64,000 nt of DNA, taken from the NCBI GenBank assembly GCA_900539375.1, contig UQBY01000011.1, positions 29,394 through 93,393 on the forward strand, written 5' to 3'. The number at the start of each line of letters is the position of its first letter. The first letter of the stretch is position 1. The position numbers and the translations under genes were made by a program. This DNA is from an uncultured Clostridium sp. Lineage in GTDB: Bacteria > Bacillota > Clostridia > Clostridiales > Clostridiaceae. Below the pieces are notes generated by a model that was given only the letters and a program-made list of their open reading frames with translations, was not told where the DNA came from and ran no database searches. This document shows positions 35,562-45,600 of this stretch, one piece after another.

Positions 35562-36455
35562 CTATTCATCATCTGATACATTCTTATTATTATATGAATA
35601 AACATTATATTCTTTCCAAATAGTTTCTAAATTATTAAAAGTATCTGATATATTATTCTTTTCTCTCATTCCAATTGCTATTATTAAAGCATTTATTACA
35701 GAAAGAGGTGCTACTAAAGAATCCACAAAAGATGCCATATTACTTTGAGCTATAAGTGTATAATCAGCTTTAGCTGCTAAAGGTGATAAAAGGCTATCTG
35801 TTAAAGCAACAACCTCTGCTCCTCTACTTTTAGCAAAATCTAAAATATCAATAGTTTTTGTAGCATATCTTGGGAAACCAATTCCTATTACTAAATCACC
35901 TTCGCTAATATTTATAACTTGTTCAAATATATCTGAAATTCCATAGCTTACAATTCTTACATTTTGAAGAATTATATTTAAATAAAAGCCTAAAAATTCT
36001 GCTAATGCTGTTGAACTTCTAAGTCCTATTATATATATTTTTTTTGCCTTATAAATAGAATTAACTACATCTTCAAAAGTATAAGAATTAATTTTTTCTA
36101 AAGTAGCTCTTATATTTTCCATATCTGCTTTTAAAACTCCCTTAAGAGCATCTCCATCAGATACAAAATCATTTGATAATTCTAATCTTTGAACAGTTGT
36201 AAGTTTATTTTTAATTAATTCTTGAAGAGCTTTTTGAAGTTTTGGATATCCTGAAAAATTTAATTCATTTGCAAATCTTACTACTGTAGATTCTGATACT
36301 CCAACAGCTCCCCCAAGTTTAGCTGCAGTCATAAAAGCTGCCTTATCATAATTATTTAATATGTATTCAGCTATAAGTTTTTGTCCTTTACTAAGTCTTG
36401 AAAATCTATTTTGAATAAGTTTCATTAAGTCCTTATCATTTTCTTTTTTTTCCAT
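35562..36455 (-). CDS. RpiR/MurR-family transcriptional regulator
   Basis: 297 residues. HTH_6 domain (about 1-80) with SKGQKLIAEYILNNYDKAAFMTAAKLGGAVGVSESTVVRFANELNF, then a SIS sugar-phosphate domain (about 125-265) with KKIYIIGLRSSTALAEF and GDLVIGIGFPRYATKT. Members sense phosphosugars (e.g. MurNAc-6P, GlcN-6P) and repress sugar use. No amino sugar genes are adjacent, so its regulon is not shown. A 14-base direct repeat upstream (36493-36528) may be its own operator. Confidence 0.88.
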   Translation of the reverse strand: MEKKENDKDLMKLIQNRFSRLSKGQKLIAEYILNNYDKAAFMTAAKLGGAVGVSESTVVRFANELNFSGYPKLQKALQELIKNKLTTVQRLELSNDFVSDGDALKGVLKADMENIRATLEKINSYTFEDVVNSIYKAKKIYIIGLRSSTALAEFLGFYLNIILQNVRIVSYGISDIFEQVINISEGDLVIGIGFPRYATKTIDILDFAKSRGAEVVALTDSLLSPLAAKADYTLIAQSNMASFVDSLVAPLSVINALIIAIGMREKNNISDTFNNLETIWKEYNVYSYNNKNVSDDE

Positions 36456-36492
36456 TTTATCATCCTACCCAATTTATAACTTGTAATATTTT

Positions 36493-36528
36493 TGCATTTT
36501 TATTTTTTCTAAAATGCATTTTTATTTT
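36493..36528 (-). repeat. Two direct repeats upstream of the RpiR gene
   Basis: TGCATTTTTATTTT occurs exactly at 36493-36506 and 36515-36528, offset by 22 bases, that is two helical turns, 38 bases before the RpiR start on the minus strand. Candidate operator, or part of the promoter; not tested. Confidence 0.6.
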
Positions 36529-36570
36529 ACCACCAAGAAAAAACATCTTCAATAAATAATACTTTAAAAC

Positions 36571-37110
36571 TTATTTTTTTTCAATAACTACAAGCTTTGG
36601 TGCATTATCTCTATTTAAAAAGGAATGAATCATAACTCCATATTCATTTTTAGGAAGTTTCTTTAAATATTCTAAAATGAAACTTTCTTCTTTTTTCCCT
36701 TCACTATGACCTGTATATATACATAATGTGATAATACCTTCATGACTAAGTAAATTTAATCCTTCTTTTATACTTTCTAAAGAAGTTTCATGTAAGGTTG
36801 TAACACTTTTATCTCCTCCAGGAAGAAAACCAAAGTTATACATAATACAATTAACTTCCTCTTTAATATAATTTTTAAAAAGATGATGAGAATCATTTAT
36901 TACTTTAACATTTTTAATATTTTTCTTTTCATAATTTAAACAAGCTTCCTTTTGAATATCAAAAGCATATACTCTTTTAAAATTTTCTGATAAAAAATCT
37001 GTATCATGACCATTTCCTAAAGTTCCATCTATTGCTACTTCTTTATTTTCTAAATAATCTTTTATTATATTTTGAGAAATTTTACTTATATCCCCAACAT
37101 ACCTATACAT
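36571..37110 (-). CDS. mnmM: tRNA (mnm5s2U34)-type methyltransferase MnmM (YtqB family)
   Basis: 179 residues from ATG 37110; GAGGTG before it overlaps an upstream GTG, so the shorter start fits best. SAM-binding fold with DGTLGNGHDTDFL (motif I) and AFDIQKEAC, and the family mark NFGFLPGGDKSVTT, then YTGHSEGKKEE. This is the YtqB/PF06962 group; B. subtilis YtqB (MnmM) methylates nm5s2U34 of tRNA to mnm5s2U. It lies 11 bases downstream of rluB, with both modifying RNA. Confidence 0.85.
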   Translation of the reverse strand: MYRYVGDISKISQNIIKDYLENKEVAIDGTLGNGHDTDFLSENFKRVYAFDIQKEACLNYEKKNIKNVKVINDSHHLFKNYIKEEVNCIMYNFGFLPGGDKSVTTLHETSLESIKEGLNLLSHEGIITLCIYTGHSEGKKEESFILEYLKKLPKNEYGVMIHSFLNRDNAPKLVVIEKK

Positions 37111-37121
37111 TTTTTTCACCT

Positions 37122-37832
37122 CTATAAACTATTTATATAATTAAGCTCTTCCCTTGTTAAATTTCTATATTCTCCTCTTTTAAGATTTCCTAATTTTATC
37201 TTTCCAATAGAAATTCTCTTTAAAGCTAAAACATTATGATTTAAAGCTGCACACATTTTTCTTATCTGTCTATTTTTTCCTTCATGTATTCCTATTTCTA
37301 CTGTAGTCTTATCATCTTCATACTTTAAAACCTTAATTTCTGCTTTAGCTGTAATATACCCTCCTATATCTACTCCCTTTTTAAACTTTTCTAATTCCTG
37401 CTTTTTAAATTCACCCTGTACAACAGCTATATATTTTTTTGTTATTTCTACTCTAGGATGAATTATCTTATTATATATATCTCCATCATTTGTTAATAAA
37501 AGAAGACCTGAACTGTCATAATCAAGTCGCCCTATAGGATATATTCTTTCTTCTACTTTAACTATATCTAAAACAGTTTTTCTATTTTTTTCATCCTTTA
37601 CAGAGGTTATATAACCTTCTGGTTTATTAAGGAGTATATAAACCTTTTTTTCTTCTGGTTTTATTATTTTCCCATTATATTCAATTTTATCTTTATTTCC
37701 ATTAACCTTTACTCCAAGTTCTGTTACAACAACTCCATTAACTTTAACTTTTCCTGATAAAATAAGCTCTTCACATTTTCTTCTAGAAGCTATTCCACAA
37801 CTTGCCATAAACTTTTGTAATCTTTCTTCCAC
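37122..37832 (-). CDS. rluB: rRNA pseudouridine synthase RluB/RsuA family
   Basis: 236 residues, GTG start behind AGGTGG. N-terminal S4 domain (1-60, MASCGIASRRKCEELI), then a pseudouridine synthase core with the catalytic Asp in GRLDYDSSGLLLLTNDG and C-terminal GKNRQIRKMCAAL. It modifies 23S rRNA helix 92-area uridine (RluB) or 16S (RsuA); without an exact comparison the target is inferred as RluB. It is co-directional with mnmM, spacing 11 bases. Confidence 0.87.
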   Translation of the reverse strand: MEERLQKFMASCGIASRRKCEELILSGKVKVNGVVVTELGVKVNGNKDKIEYNGKIIKPEEKKVYILLNKPEGYITSVKDEKNRKTVLDIVKVEERIYPIGRLDYDSSGLLLLTNDGDIYNKIIHPRVEITKKYIAVVQGEFKKQELEKFKKGVDIGGYITAKAEIKVLKYEDDKTTVEIGIHEGKNRQIRKMCAALNHNVLALKRISIGKIKLGNLKRGEYRNLTREELNYINSL

Positions 37833-37912
37833 AATTTCGCCACCTTTTTCCTTATCTTAATTGATTATAACTTTAGAAAATAAAAATAACAACTTAATTT
37901 AAAATTTTAATA

Positions 37913-37946
37913 TAAAAAAATCACCTTCCTTTAAGGAAAGTGATTT
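37913..37946 (-). terminator. Terminator of the Cys/Gly-rich small gene
   Basis: On the minus strand TCACTTTCC and GGAAGGTGA (37921-37942, one G-U type mismatch) with a TTAA loop, followed by TTTTTTTA. It follows the 73-residue gene by about 40 bases. Confidence 0.75.
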
Positions 37947-37987
37947 TAATTATTAATCTTTTTTAAAAAGCATTTATAAATTTAATA

Positions 37988-38209
37988 TTACCAGAAGAAA
38001 CCAGGTCCAAAGCCACCAAAGCCTCCAAAACCTCCAAATCCAAATAATAAAATTATCCAAATCCAAGCCCATGCTCCATTTCCGAAGCCACCACAATTAC
38101 CAAATCCCCCACAGTTACCAAATCCGCCACAATTTCTAAAATTATTACAGTTGCATGAATTATTGCAACTACAGCATCTATTCTTACATCTACAACAGCA
38201 TCTTGACAT
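37988..38209 (-). CDS. Small Cys/Asn/Gly-rich protein with NCGGFG repeats
   Basis: 73 residues. The first 39 hold twelve cysteines (MSRCCCRCKNRCC...), then three NCGGFG repeats (26-43), then a hydrophobic WAWIWIILLF run (47-56) and four FGG repeats ending in PGFFW. AGGAG precedes ATG 38209. A 10-base inverted repeat lies upstream (38225-38258). It has no match that I recognise; its composition recalls small spore-coat or surface proteins (for example YjcZ-like or GGF repeat proteins) but that is inference. The Trp/Ile core could insert in a membrane. Confidence 0.65.
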   Translation of the reverse strand: MSRCCCRCKNRCCSCNNSCNCNNFRNCGGFGNCGGFGNCGGFGNGAWAWIWIILLFGFGGFGGFGGFGPGFFW

Positions 38210-38224
38210 AGTTAATCAACTCCT

Positions 38225-38258
38225 ATTCTTTAGATTAGTATATAATATTCTAAAGAAT
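38225..38258 (-). repeat. Inverted repeat just upstream of the Cys/Gly-rich gene
   Basis: ATTCTTTAGA (38225-38234) and TCTAAAGAAT (38249-38258), perfect 10-base arms, 14-base spacer that contains a -10-like TATACT on the minus strand. No T-run, so it is not a terminator of the upstream gene. It may be an operator or a leader hairpin next to the ribosome site. Confidence 0.65.
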
Positions 38259-38269
38259 TAAGATTTGTT

Positions 38270-39343
38270 CTATATTATTCTTTCTACAAATTTATTAATT
38301 TTATTTACTAAAAACTTTGTTATTAATATTACAATTATACTTATTATTATAAAAATTAATATCTTTTCTAACAAATTAAAAGGCAATGGAATTTCTCCTA
38401 TATAATAAGGGCTTTCATCATAAAATTTTTCATAATATTTTTTATACATATAATTATCAAAAAGCATAGCAACTATAAAATTTACAACACTTAAAGAAGT
38501 TGTCCATATAAATATTTTTTTAACAATTCCAAAACTAAAAAATTTATTTAAATTATTTATTGTAAATTTTTTATTGATTTTATCTATTAAAATAAAGCCT
38601 ACTACTATTATTAAAAGTAAAAATAAATAAGTTATTATACTTTCTATTTTGCTAATATTATAATATCCTAATAACAAATAGTTTATAATAATATTTACTA
38701 TTTTAGCTAAAATAATATTTATAATCCCGCCAAAAGAAAATAGTTTTACATTCTTTAAAACAGATATTATACAAAGAAAATTACATATAAAAGCTAAAGG
38801 AAATATAATCATTGCTATAATTGTAAAAATAGTATTTGAAAAAATCATATCCATAAATTCAAGATAAACAATAAATAAACAGCCTACAAATACTAATCTT
38901 AAAGTATCGCTTATAAGTACATAAATATAATTATAGGATATAGATAAAAGTTCTCTTTGATTATAATAAAGACATAAATTCATATATATAAAAATAAGTG
39001 TAAATATACTTAATGAATATAATAAAAATAATATTTCATTTTTCTTTATTTCTTTTCTTGTAAAAGGAGAAGCATTTAAAAATGTTAAATTATTTCTTTT
39101 ATTAAATCCTGTAGTAAAAATATAAATTCCAAATAAAATACCACACATAACAAATAAATAAAAAATACTTCTAGAGTCCATTTTATTTGTATATATTGAA
39201 CTTATATTCATTTTTAAAGCAGTAAATAAATTTTGTGTTTCTCCATAAACTGAAATATAAAAAATAATAATTCCAAATAATATTATCCATTTTCCATTGT
39301 ATAAATATTGATAAAATAGTGCTTTATTATATAATTTCTTCAT
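38270..39343 (-). CDS. ABC-2 type permease with about eight membrane helices
   Basis: 357 residues, very hydrophobic, about 8-10 helices, with a short extracytoplasmic loop near 305-325. It pairs with the ATPase gene, which it overlaps by 17 bases. ABC-2 permeases of this type export lantibiotics, drugs or lipids, or act as permeases of bacitracin-type efflux. Substrate unknown. Confidence 0.8.
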   Translation of the reverse strand: MKKLYNKALFYQYLYNGKWIILFGIIIFYISVYGETQNLFTALKMNISSIYTNKMDSRSIFYLFVMCGILFGIYIFTTGFNKRNNLTFLNASPFTRKEIKKNEILFLLYSLSIFTLIFIYMNLCLYYNQRELLSISYNYIYVLISDTLRLVFVGCLFIVYLEFMDMIFSNTIFTIIAMIIFPLAFICNFLCIISVLKNVKLFSFGGIINIILAKIVNIIINYLLLGYYNISKIESIITYLFLLLIIVVGFILIDKINKKFTINNLNKFFSFGIVKKIFIWTTSLSVVNFIVAMLFDNYMYKKYYEKFYDESPYYIGEIPLPFNLLEKILIFIIISIIVILITKFLVNKINKFVERII

Positions 39344-40223
39344 CTATATTCCCCTCTTCCAATCTATAAATAAATATGTCTTCTAAATTTAGGTCAATTT
39401 CTTCAATAAAGAGAGGCTGAAATTTGTTAATTTCAGTTATAAATTTTTCACTATAATCATCTGTTATTATTGTAAATACCCTTCCAACCTTTGAAAGCCT
39501 AAATACTCCATCTATTTCTTTAAGGTCTTCTTCATATATAGGCATATCAAAGGCTACTTGAATTTTTTTAATAGTTTTTCTCATATTCTCTAAACTACTT
39601 TCATAAGATACTTCTCCATTATTAATAATTACAATATCATCACATATTTTTTCAAGTTCGTTTAAATGGTGAGAGCTTATTATAATAGTTATATTCCTTT
39701 CTTTAACTTCTTTTTTTAAAAGCTTTAAAAACTTACTTTTTAGTATTGGGTCAAGACCTGATGTAGGCTCGTCTAAAATCATATACTCTCCACATTGGGC
39801 AAAGGCAATCATTAAAGCTACCCTCATTTTAGTACCCTTAGAAAGCATATAAAACCTTTTATTTATATTAACATTAAATATTTTATTAATATTATGAAAT
39901 CTTTCTTCTTTAAAGTTTTTATAAGCCATCTTATAAAATTTTATAATATCTTTTATTTTAAAAGATGCAAAAAAGTTATTTTCATCAGCTACATAAGCTA
40001 TCTTTTCTTTTACCTTTGGATTATCATAAACTTCTTCACCATCATATAAAATATTTCCTTTATTATTTTTATATATTCCAACTAAAGTTTTAATAAAAGT
40101 TGTTTTTCCAACTCCATTTGGTCCTATAATCCCATAAATTTTACCCTTATGAAATTTTAAATTTATATTATGTAAAATTTCTTTTTCTTCTAATTCTACA
40201 GAAAGCTTATTAATTTCTATCAT
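39327..40223 (-). CDS. ABC transporter ATPase (YtrB/CcmA-like)
   Basis: 298 residues with Walker A GPNGVGKTT (about 34-42), a signature-loop region that reads MLSKGTKMRVALMIAFA (SGG replaced by SKG), Walker B YMILDEPTSGLDP and the switch SSHHLNELEKICD. The signature motif deviation is common in YtrB-type ATPases of Firmicutes. Its start overlaps the stop of the upstream gene by the ATGA tetramer, so the three genes from 38270 to 40768 are one operon. No GntR (YtrA) gene accompanies it. Confidence 0.85.
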   Translation of the reverse strand: MIEINKLSVELEEKEILHNINLKFHKGKIYGIIGPNGVGKTTFIKTLVGIYKNNKGNILYDGEEVYDNPKVKEKIAYVADENNFFASFKIKDIIKFYKMAYKNFKEERFHNINKIFNVNINKRFYMLSKGTKMRVALMIAFAQCGEYMILDEPTSGLDPILKSKFLKLLKKEVKERNITIIISSHHLNELEKICDDIVIINNGEVSYESSLENMRKTIKKIQVAFDMPIYEEDLKEIDGVFRLSKVGRVFTIITDDYSEKFITEINKFQPLFIEEIDLNLEDIFIYRLEEGNIDEEII

Positions 40224-40768
40224 AAATTATCCCTCACCTCCTCCTCTTTTTCTTCTGTTTCTTCTTCATAATATTTAGAAATCATAAAATAATCTATAAC
40301 CCATCCTTCTCCTTCATCAATAAATACTAGAGTTATTTCTCCTTCATTTTTCTCCTTATCATAAGTGTAATTTCCTTGAAAATCATATATTCTAGCATCA
40401 ATTTTTTTAGGTTCTTTATAACCTTTTAAACTTTCTTTGCACATATTTAAATATTCATTAATAATTTGATTTTTAGCTTTCTTTGTATTTTTTTTTTCAT
40501 TATACTTTAGATTAATTTTTGAATATTCTAAATTATGGCCACATATTCTTTTTCTTTTAGATAAACATTCTGAAAATATATTACTTGTTACATTAACTCC
40601 TGATTTATCTTTAACCTCTAATGTATTATTATTTAAAACTTCTATAATTTCATCTATAGAATTAAAGGTTAATTTCTTTTCATAAGCCTTATTTCCAGAC
40701 TTACACATAAGCATGGCTGTTACTATTACTACTATTCCTAAAACTATAACTTTAAAAGATTTTCTCAT
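40220..40768 (-). CDS. Hypothetical membrane-anchored protein of the ABC operon
   Basis: 182 residues. One N-terminal membrane helix (8-24), then an extracytoplasmic domain with SDEN/KGYKEPKKIDARIYDFQGNYTYDKEK; two Cys (in CSGNK near 22-25 and CGHN near 73). It is likely anchored outside the cell, but might be cleaved. I do not recognise it. It is the first gene of the ABC operon (ATGA overlap), so it may be a sensor or immunity factor for the ABC-2 exporter. Confidence 0.65.
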   Translation of the reverse strand: MRKSFKVIVLGIVVIVTAMLMCKSGNKAYEKKLTFNSIDEIIEVLNNNTLEVKDKSGVNVTSNIFSECLSKRKRICGHNLEYSKINLKYNEKKNTKKAKNQIINEYLNMCKESLKGYKEPKKIDARIYDFQGNYTYDKEKNEGEITLVFIDEGEGWVIDYFMISKYYEEETEEKEEEVRDNL

Positions 40769-40800
40769 TTTTTCCCCTCAGCTTTAAATTTACAATAAAA

Positions 40801-40835
40801 AATATAGGTATGTAATTTTTTTTCATACCTATATT
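40801..40835 (-). terminator. Terminator after the 314-residue gene
   Basis: AATATAGGTATG (40801-40812) and CATACCTATATT (40824-40835), 12-base stem, 11-base A/T loop and T-run on the minus strand. Confidence 0.85.
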
Positions 40836-40907
40836 TTATAATTTAATCTTTTAATTGGTCAATTAATATAATCTTATTTTTCCTTAATTATTTCTTAATA
40901 TTAAAAA

Positions 40908-41852
40908 TTATGCAATACTTTCTTTAGCCTTCTCTATTTTCCTTTTTAAAACAATAGGCATATAATTTTTTGTTTTTTCTAAGTAAGGTTTTATTTCATT
41001 CCATAATTTTTTTCTTTTTTTGTTTTCTGGATTTTCAAGTATTAAATCTATATAATTTTCTAAGACTGCTTGTCCTAAAATAGTTTCATACCAGGTTACA
41101 TCTGTTTTTTCTAAATAAGGCATTATTTCCTTTAATGTTTTTTCTGCCTTATTATAATATTTAAAGCTAATAAGGTCTTTAGCATATTTATTAAGCCTTT
41201 CACTTATTTCATCATTATCAGAGGATTTTTTTACAATATTAATTATTTTTTCTTCTGCTAAAAGTTGCCCTTTATAATTTTTTCTATCTCTTTCAAAGTA
41301 ATAAAGTTTTCCTAAATTATCTACATTCCATTCTTTTTGTTCTTTAATCCATTCATCTATTAATTTAGAAGCTGTATCATATTCTTTTAAATTTATTGTT
41401 ATTTCTATACATTCTTCAATAAGAAGATTTTCAATGCCTTTTATATTAGATTTTTTTATGCAATTAATTTTACAATTAGAATCTAATTTTTTTATTCTAT
41501 TAAAAAATTTAAAATCATCTATTTCTTTATACTTTGCTCTTATAGAATCAAGTATGTCTAAAACATCACCTTTAGTAAAGGTAATTTCTTTTTTATTTTT
41601 AAATTCATATAAAAAAAATATATCTGCAAGTTCTTCAATTTCTTCATCTTCAAATTCTGTTGAATATAACATAGCTGTTGCAAGCCTTAAACGTCTTGTA
41701 TAATTTGCTTCTTCAAGTTCTTCTTTACTATTATAATTATATATTTTATCATAGCTATAATATTCTCTTAAATCATGAGTTTCTAAAGCCATTTGTAAAT
41801 CAAAATCATATTCTTCTATTAGTGACTTCATTATTTTTATATACCTTTTCAT
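40908..41852 (-). CDS. Hypothetical helical protein (TPR-like)
   Basis: 314 residues, almost entirely helical and charged. From about residue 150 the spacing of Leu/Tyr/Ala in ILKEYDTASKLIDEWIKEQ, LAEEKIINIVKK, ISFKYYNKAEKTLKEIMPY suggests degenerate TPR repeats. No enzymatic motif. The gene has AGGAGG and its own terminator, so it is a single transcription unit. Could be a scaffold protein. I do not recognise the family. Confidence 0.6.
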   Translation of the reverse strand: MKRYIKIMKSLIEEYDFDLQMALETHDLREYYSYDKIYNYNSKEELEEANYTRRLRLATAMLYSTEFEDEEIEELADIFFLYEFKNKKEITFTKGDVLDILDSIRAKYKEIDDFKFFNRIKKLDSNCKINCIKKSNIKGIENLLIEECIEITINLKEYDTASKLIDEWIKEQKEWNVDNLGKLYYFERDRKNYKGQLLAEEKIINIVKKSSDNDEISERLNKYAKDLISFKYYNKAEKTLKEIMPYLEKTDVTWYETILGQAVLENYIDLILENPENKKRKKLWNEIKPYLEKTKNYMPIVLKRKIEKAKESIA

Positions 41853-41930
41853 GTAACTCCTCCTATCTAAATTTTTATATTTTAATTATAACATATTTTT
41901 CCAGATTTGTTACATTTATTTTCTAACTTT

Positions 41931-42560
41931 TTATTTTTCTATTTTATTTTCCATAAAGCATAACTTATCTAATTTTTTTAATACTTCTTTATAATCAGTA
42001 TTAATATATTCATTATTATATAATTCTTCATAAGAAATCATATCTGGATTTACTTTTAATATACTTTCATAATTATCTTTATATATTTTATATAGAATTG
42101 ATTTAAAACCTTTAAGTACTTTATCATAAGCTCTATTATCTCCTATCTTCCATACCTTTATATCTCTATTTACCTTCTCTATAATTCCATAAAGCTGATA
42201 TATAAGGCTAAGTTCTTGAAGAGTATATTTATCACTTAAAGATACTACAACTAAAGAATATTCCTTATGTAGTGGCATTAAATAAAGATAGTTTTTTTCT
42301 TTATCTTTATTTTGAAGACTTCTTATACTTTGAAAAATAGCAGTTATTATATCAAGTCTTATTATATTTGCATTATTACAAAGTTCTTTTTCTTTGCAAA
42401 TTTTATCATATTTTCTATTTACCTCAATTATTTTATAATCTTCTTTTATTCTTTTTTCATTTATATTTTTATTTATTAAAAAGCTACATAAAGCCCCTAC
42501 TAAAGAGCCTAATATTATTGATGTGGCTGATATTATTGATGTTATTATTGCTGTTGACAT
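41931..42560 (-). CDS. Hypothetical membrane protein with cytoplasmic helical domain
   Basis: 209 residues: one hydrophobic helix at 5-29 (IITSIISATSIILGSLVGALCSFLI) followed by a charged helical cytoplasmic domain. No family recognised. Its ribosome site AAGGAGGA (42568-42575) and the T7 run before the ATG form the 3' arm of a hairpin (42564-42616) that also terminates the upstream permease gene, so expression may be set by that structure. Confidence 0.6.
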   Translation of the reverse strand: MSTAIITSIISATSIILGSLVGALCSFLINKNINEKRIKEDYKIIEVNRKYDKICKEKELCNNANIIRLDIITAIFQSIRSLQNKDKEKNYLYLMPLHKEYSLVVVSLSDKYTLQELSLIYQLYGIIEKVNRDIKVWKIGDNRAYDKVLKGFKSILYKIYKDNYESILKVNPDMISYEELYNNEYINTDYKEVLKKLDKLCFMENKIEK

Positions 42561-42563
42561 AAA

Positions 42564-42616
42564 AAAATCCTCCTTATGATGCTTAAATTTATTATTTCAT
42601 CAAAGGGAGGATTTTA
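42564..42616 (-). promoter_or_regulatory. Hairpin that both terminates the FtsX gene and buries the next ribosome site
   Basis: AAAATCCTCC (42564-42573) is complementary to GGAGGATTTT (42607-42616), with extra TGATG/CATCA pairing (42577-42581, 42598-42602). On the minus strand the 3' arm AGGAGGATTTTTTT is at once the terminator tail and the ribosome site and spacer for ATG 42560. The loop holds about 16 bases. It should lower both read-through and translation of the next gene. Confidence 0.7.
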
Positions 42617-42622
42617 TTCAAT

Positions 42623-45600
42623 TTATTCTACTGATTTTAATGATTCTACCATTGGAATTTTCTTTAATCTAAAATACATTACTAAATTTACTAAAAGTCC
42701 AAATCCAAGAGTAAGTAAAATAGAATATATATAACTTAAAAAGTCTATATTTCTTCCAAACATAACATTATCAAATTCAATAGTACTCATAATAAATCTA
42801 TGAAGCAATACTCCTAAAGCAAGTCCTACTATAGAGCCTATTAATGTAAGAAGCATATTTTCTCTATATACATATGCTGCAACTTCATTGTCATAAAATC
42901 CTAAAACCTTTATTGTTGCTATTTCTCTTATTCTTTCACTTACATTTATATTAGTTAAATTATATAATACAACAAAAGCTAAAGCTGCTGCTGATATTAT
43001 TAATACTGCAACTACAAAATTTAAACTTGATATTGTATCATTAAAGGTTTTTAACATTGAAGAATAAAAGTTTATTGATTTTACATTATCTATACTCATT
43101 ATTTCTTTTCCAAGTTCTTTTTCACTAGAGGTATTTTTATCTTTTGTTAAAGCAAATACTGCATTATAATCTGGAGTAACTTTAAAGGTTTCTTTATAAT
43201 AGTTTGGAGACATTACCACATAGTGACCTACATACATTTCCATAATGCCACTAACTACAACTTCATCATAATATCCATCTCCAATGGTTATATTTATTTT
43301 ATCTCCTTCTTTAATTCCTAAGTTCTTACTTAATTTTTCTGAAATAATAACTTCTTTTTCATTTAAATCAAGTAAAGTTTTACTTTTTCTTTCTCTAATG
43401 CATACTTGTTCTTTAAATTTTTCTACATCTGATGGAACAACTAAAGAAATGCTTACTTCAGAATTTCCATCTTTTAAAGTTGTATTTTTATACTCAACAT
43501 CTAAAGCACTATCTATTCCATCATTATTTTTTATTTCTTCTAAAGCCTTTTTTCTTTCCTCTATTGTTGAATCATCACTTAAAGTAATATTACATTGAGA
43601 TTTTATAATATCTCCATATTGTATATCTGCTATAGCTTTAATAGAATCTTTTATTCCATAACCTATTAATAAAAGGGCTGTACATCCACTTATTCCTATA
43701 ACAGTCATAAAAAATCTCTTCTTATATCTAAATAAATTTCTTGCAGTTACCTTTTTAGTAAAGGATAATCTCTTCCATATAAATGTTACTTTTTCTAAGA
43801 ATATTCTCTTTCCATTCTTAGGTGGAAGAGGTCTCATTAAAACAGATGGTGTTGCAACTAATTCTTTATAACAAGAAATTAATGCTGCAAGGGTTGTTAT
43901 TAATGTTGCAATTATTATTGCAAGAAGTGCAAGCTTCCAATCAAATATAAGTTTTACTGAAGGCATTACATACATAATTGCCCAAGCATTATAAATAACT
44001 GTTGGGAATAATAAAGAGCCTATAAAAACTCCTAAAATACCTCCTAAAATACTTGCAATAAAAGCATAAATTATAAATTTTAAAACAATGTCTTTTTTGT
44101 CATATCCTAATGCCTTTAAAGTTCCTATTTCTCCTCTTTGTTCATCAACCATTCTAGTCATTGTAGTTAAACATACTAAAGCTGCTACTAAAAAGAAAAA
44201 TACTGGGAATACCTTTGCTATTGAATTCATTTTATCAGCTGCATTTCCATAATCCATATAACTATAATGAAGCTTTCTATCTAAAACATACCAAGAAGGT
44301 GCTTCTATAGAATCTATTTTTTCTTCCCCTCTTTTAATTTCTTCTAAAGCTTTGTCTAATTGTTCTTGTCCATATTTTTTAGACTTTTCAAGTTCCTCTT
44401 CTGCCTTTTTAATCTCTTCTTTGCCTAAAGTAAGTTTTTCTTCTGCCTTTTTTAATTCATTTCCTCCAGTAACTTTTCCATTCTCAAGTTCAGCTTTTTT
44501 CTCTTGAAGTTGAATTTTTGAATTTTCTAAAGTTTCCTTTGCTAAATTAAGTTTACTTTCTCCTTGAGATAATTGTTCTTTACCTGAATTAAGAGCATTT
44601 TCTATATTAACAAATTGGTTTTCAACAACTTGATAAACTTTTTCTGCTAAAAGAATTTTATTTCTTTCTTTTTCTATTTTACTTTCTAAATAACTTAAAG
44701 TTATCTCTATTGTTTTTAATTTAGTTTCTTTTAACTTTATTTTTGAATTTATAATTTTTCTTTCTATATCTGTTAAATCTTCATTTTCAAGACTATTATA
44801 AAGACTCTGTATTTCTTCTTTTAGCTGTTTCACATTTTCTTTAGGTTCTTTTAACTGTTCTTCAAAAGAATCTATATTTTTATTTGCTTCTTCTTTTTTA
44901 CTTTCAAAATCTTCTCTAGCTTTATCATATTCAGCTTTAATAGAGTCATATTGACTTCTTATTGCTTCATACTGCTTTTTTGATTTTTCATATTCTTCTA
45001 CTGCTTTTTTATACTGTTCTTCCCCTTGAAGAATTTGATTTTCTCCTTCTGATAATGCTTTTTCTGATTGTTCTATAAAGGTATTAAATTCATTCTTTTT
45101 ATTTTCTAGTTCCTTTTCCCCTGTTGTTAATTGATTTTTTCCTGAAGCTATTTTCTCTTCTGCTTCCTTTATTTTATCCTCATAAAGCTTTTTATTTTTT
45201 TCATATTCACTTTTTCCTTCATTAAGTTTTTCTAAGGCTTGTTTTTTCAAATCATCAATTCTAACTTCTCCCTGAGTTTCTCCAAGACTTTCAAGTTTTT
45301 CTTTAACCTTATCTGTTACTTCAAAATACTCATCATCATAAGAATTAAGTTCTTTAGCACCCTTTACAGTAACTAAAGCTTCTGTATATACTTCCATATT
45401 AAAGTCATCTTCAGAAATCATAATAAAGCTATTTACTTTTCCACTACCTATATCACTTGTTCCTTTTTCATAGGAAAGATAATATGGAGTTTCTACCTTT
45501 CCAACTACAGTATATTCTTCATTTTTTAAATACTTAGATATATCTTCATCTTTACCTGTAGAAAGTTTTATTTTATCTCCTACCTTTAATGAAAAGGCTA

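Noticed and set aside
38000..38140. 18-base periodic repeats, possibly CRISPR or VNTR
   Set aside because: They encode the NCGGFG and FGG repeats of a small protein; no unique spacers.
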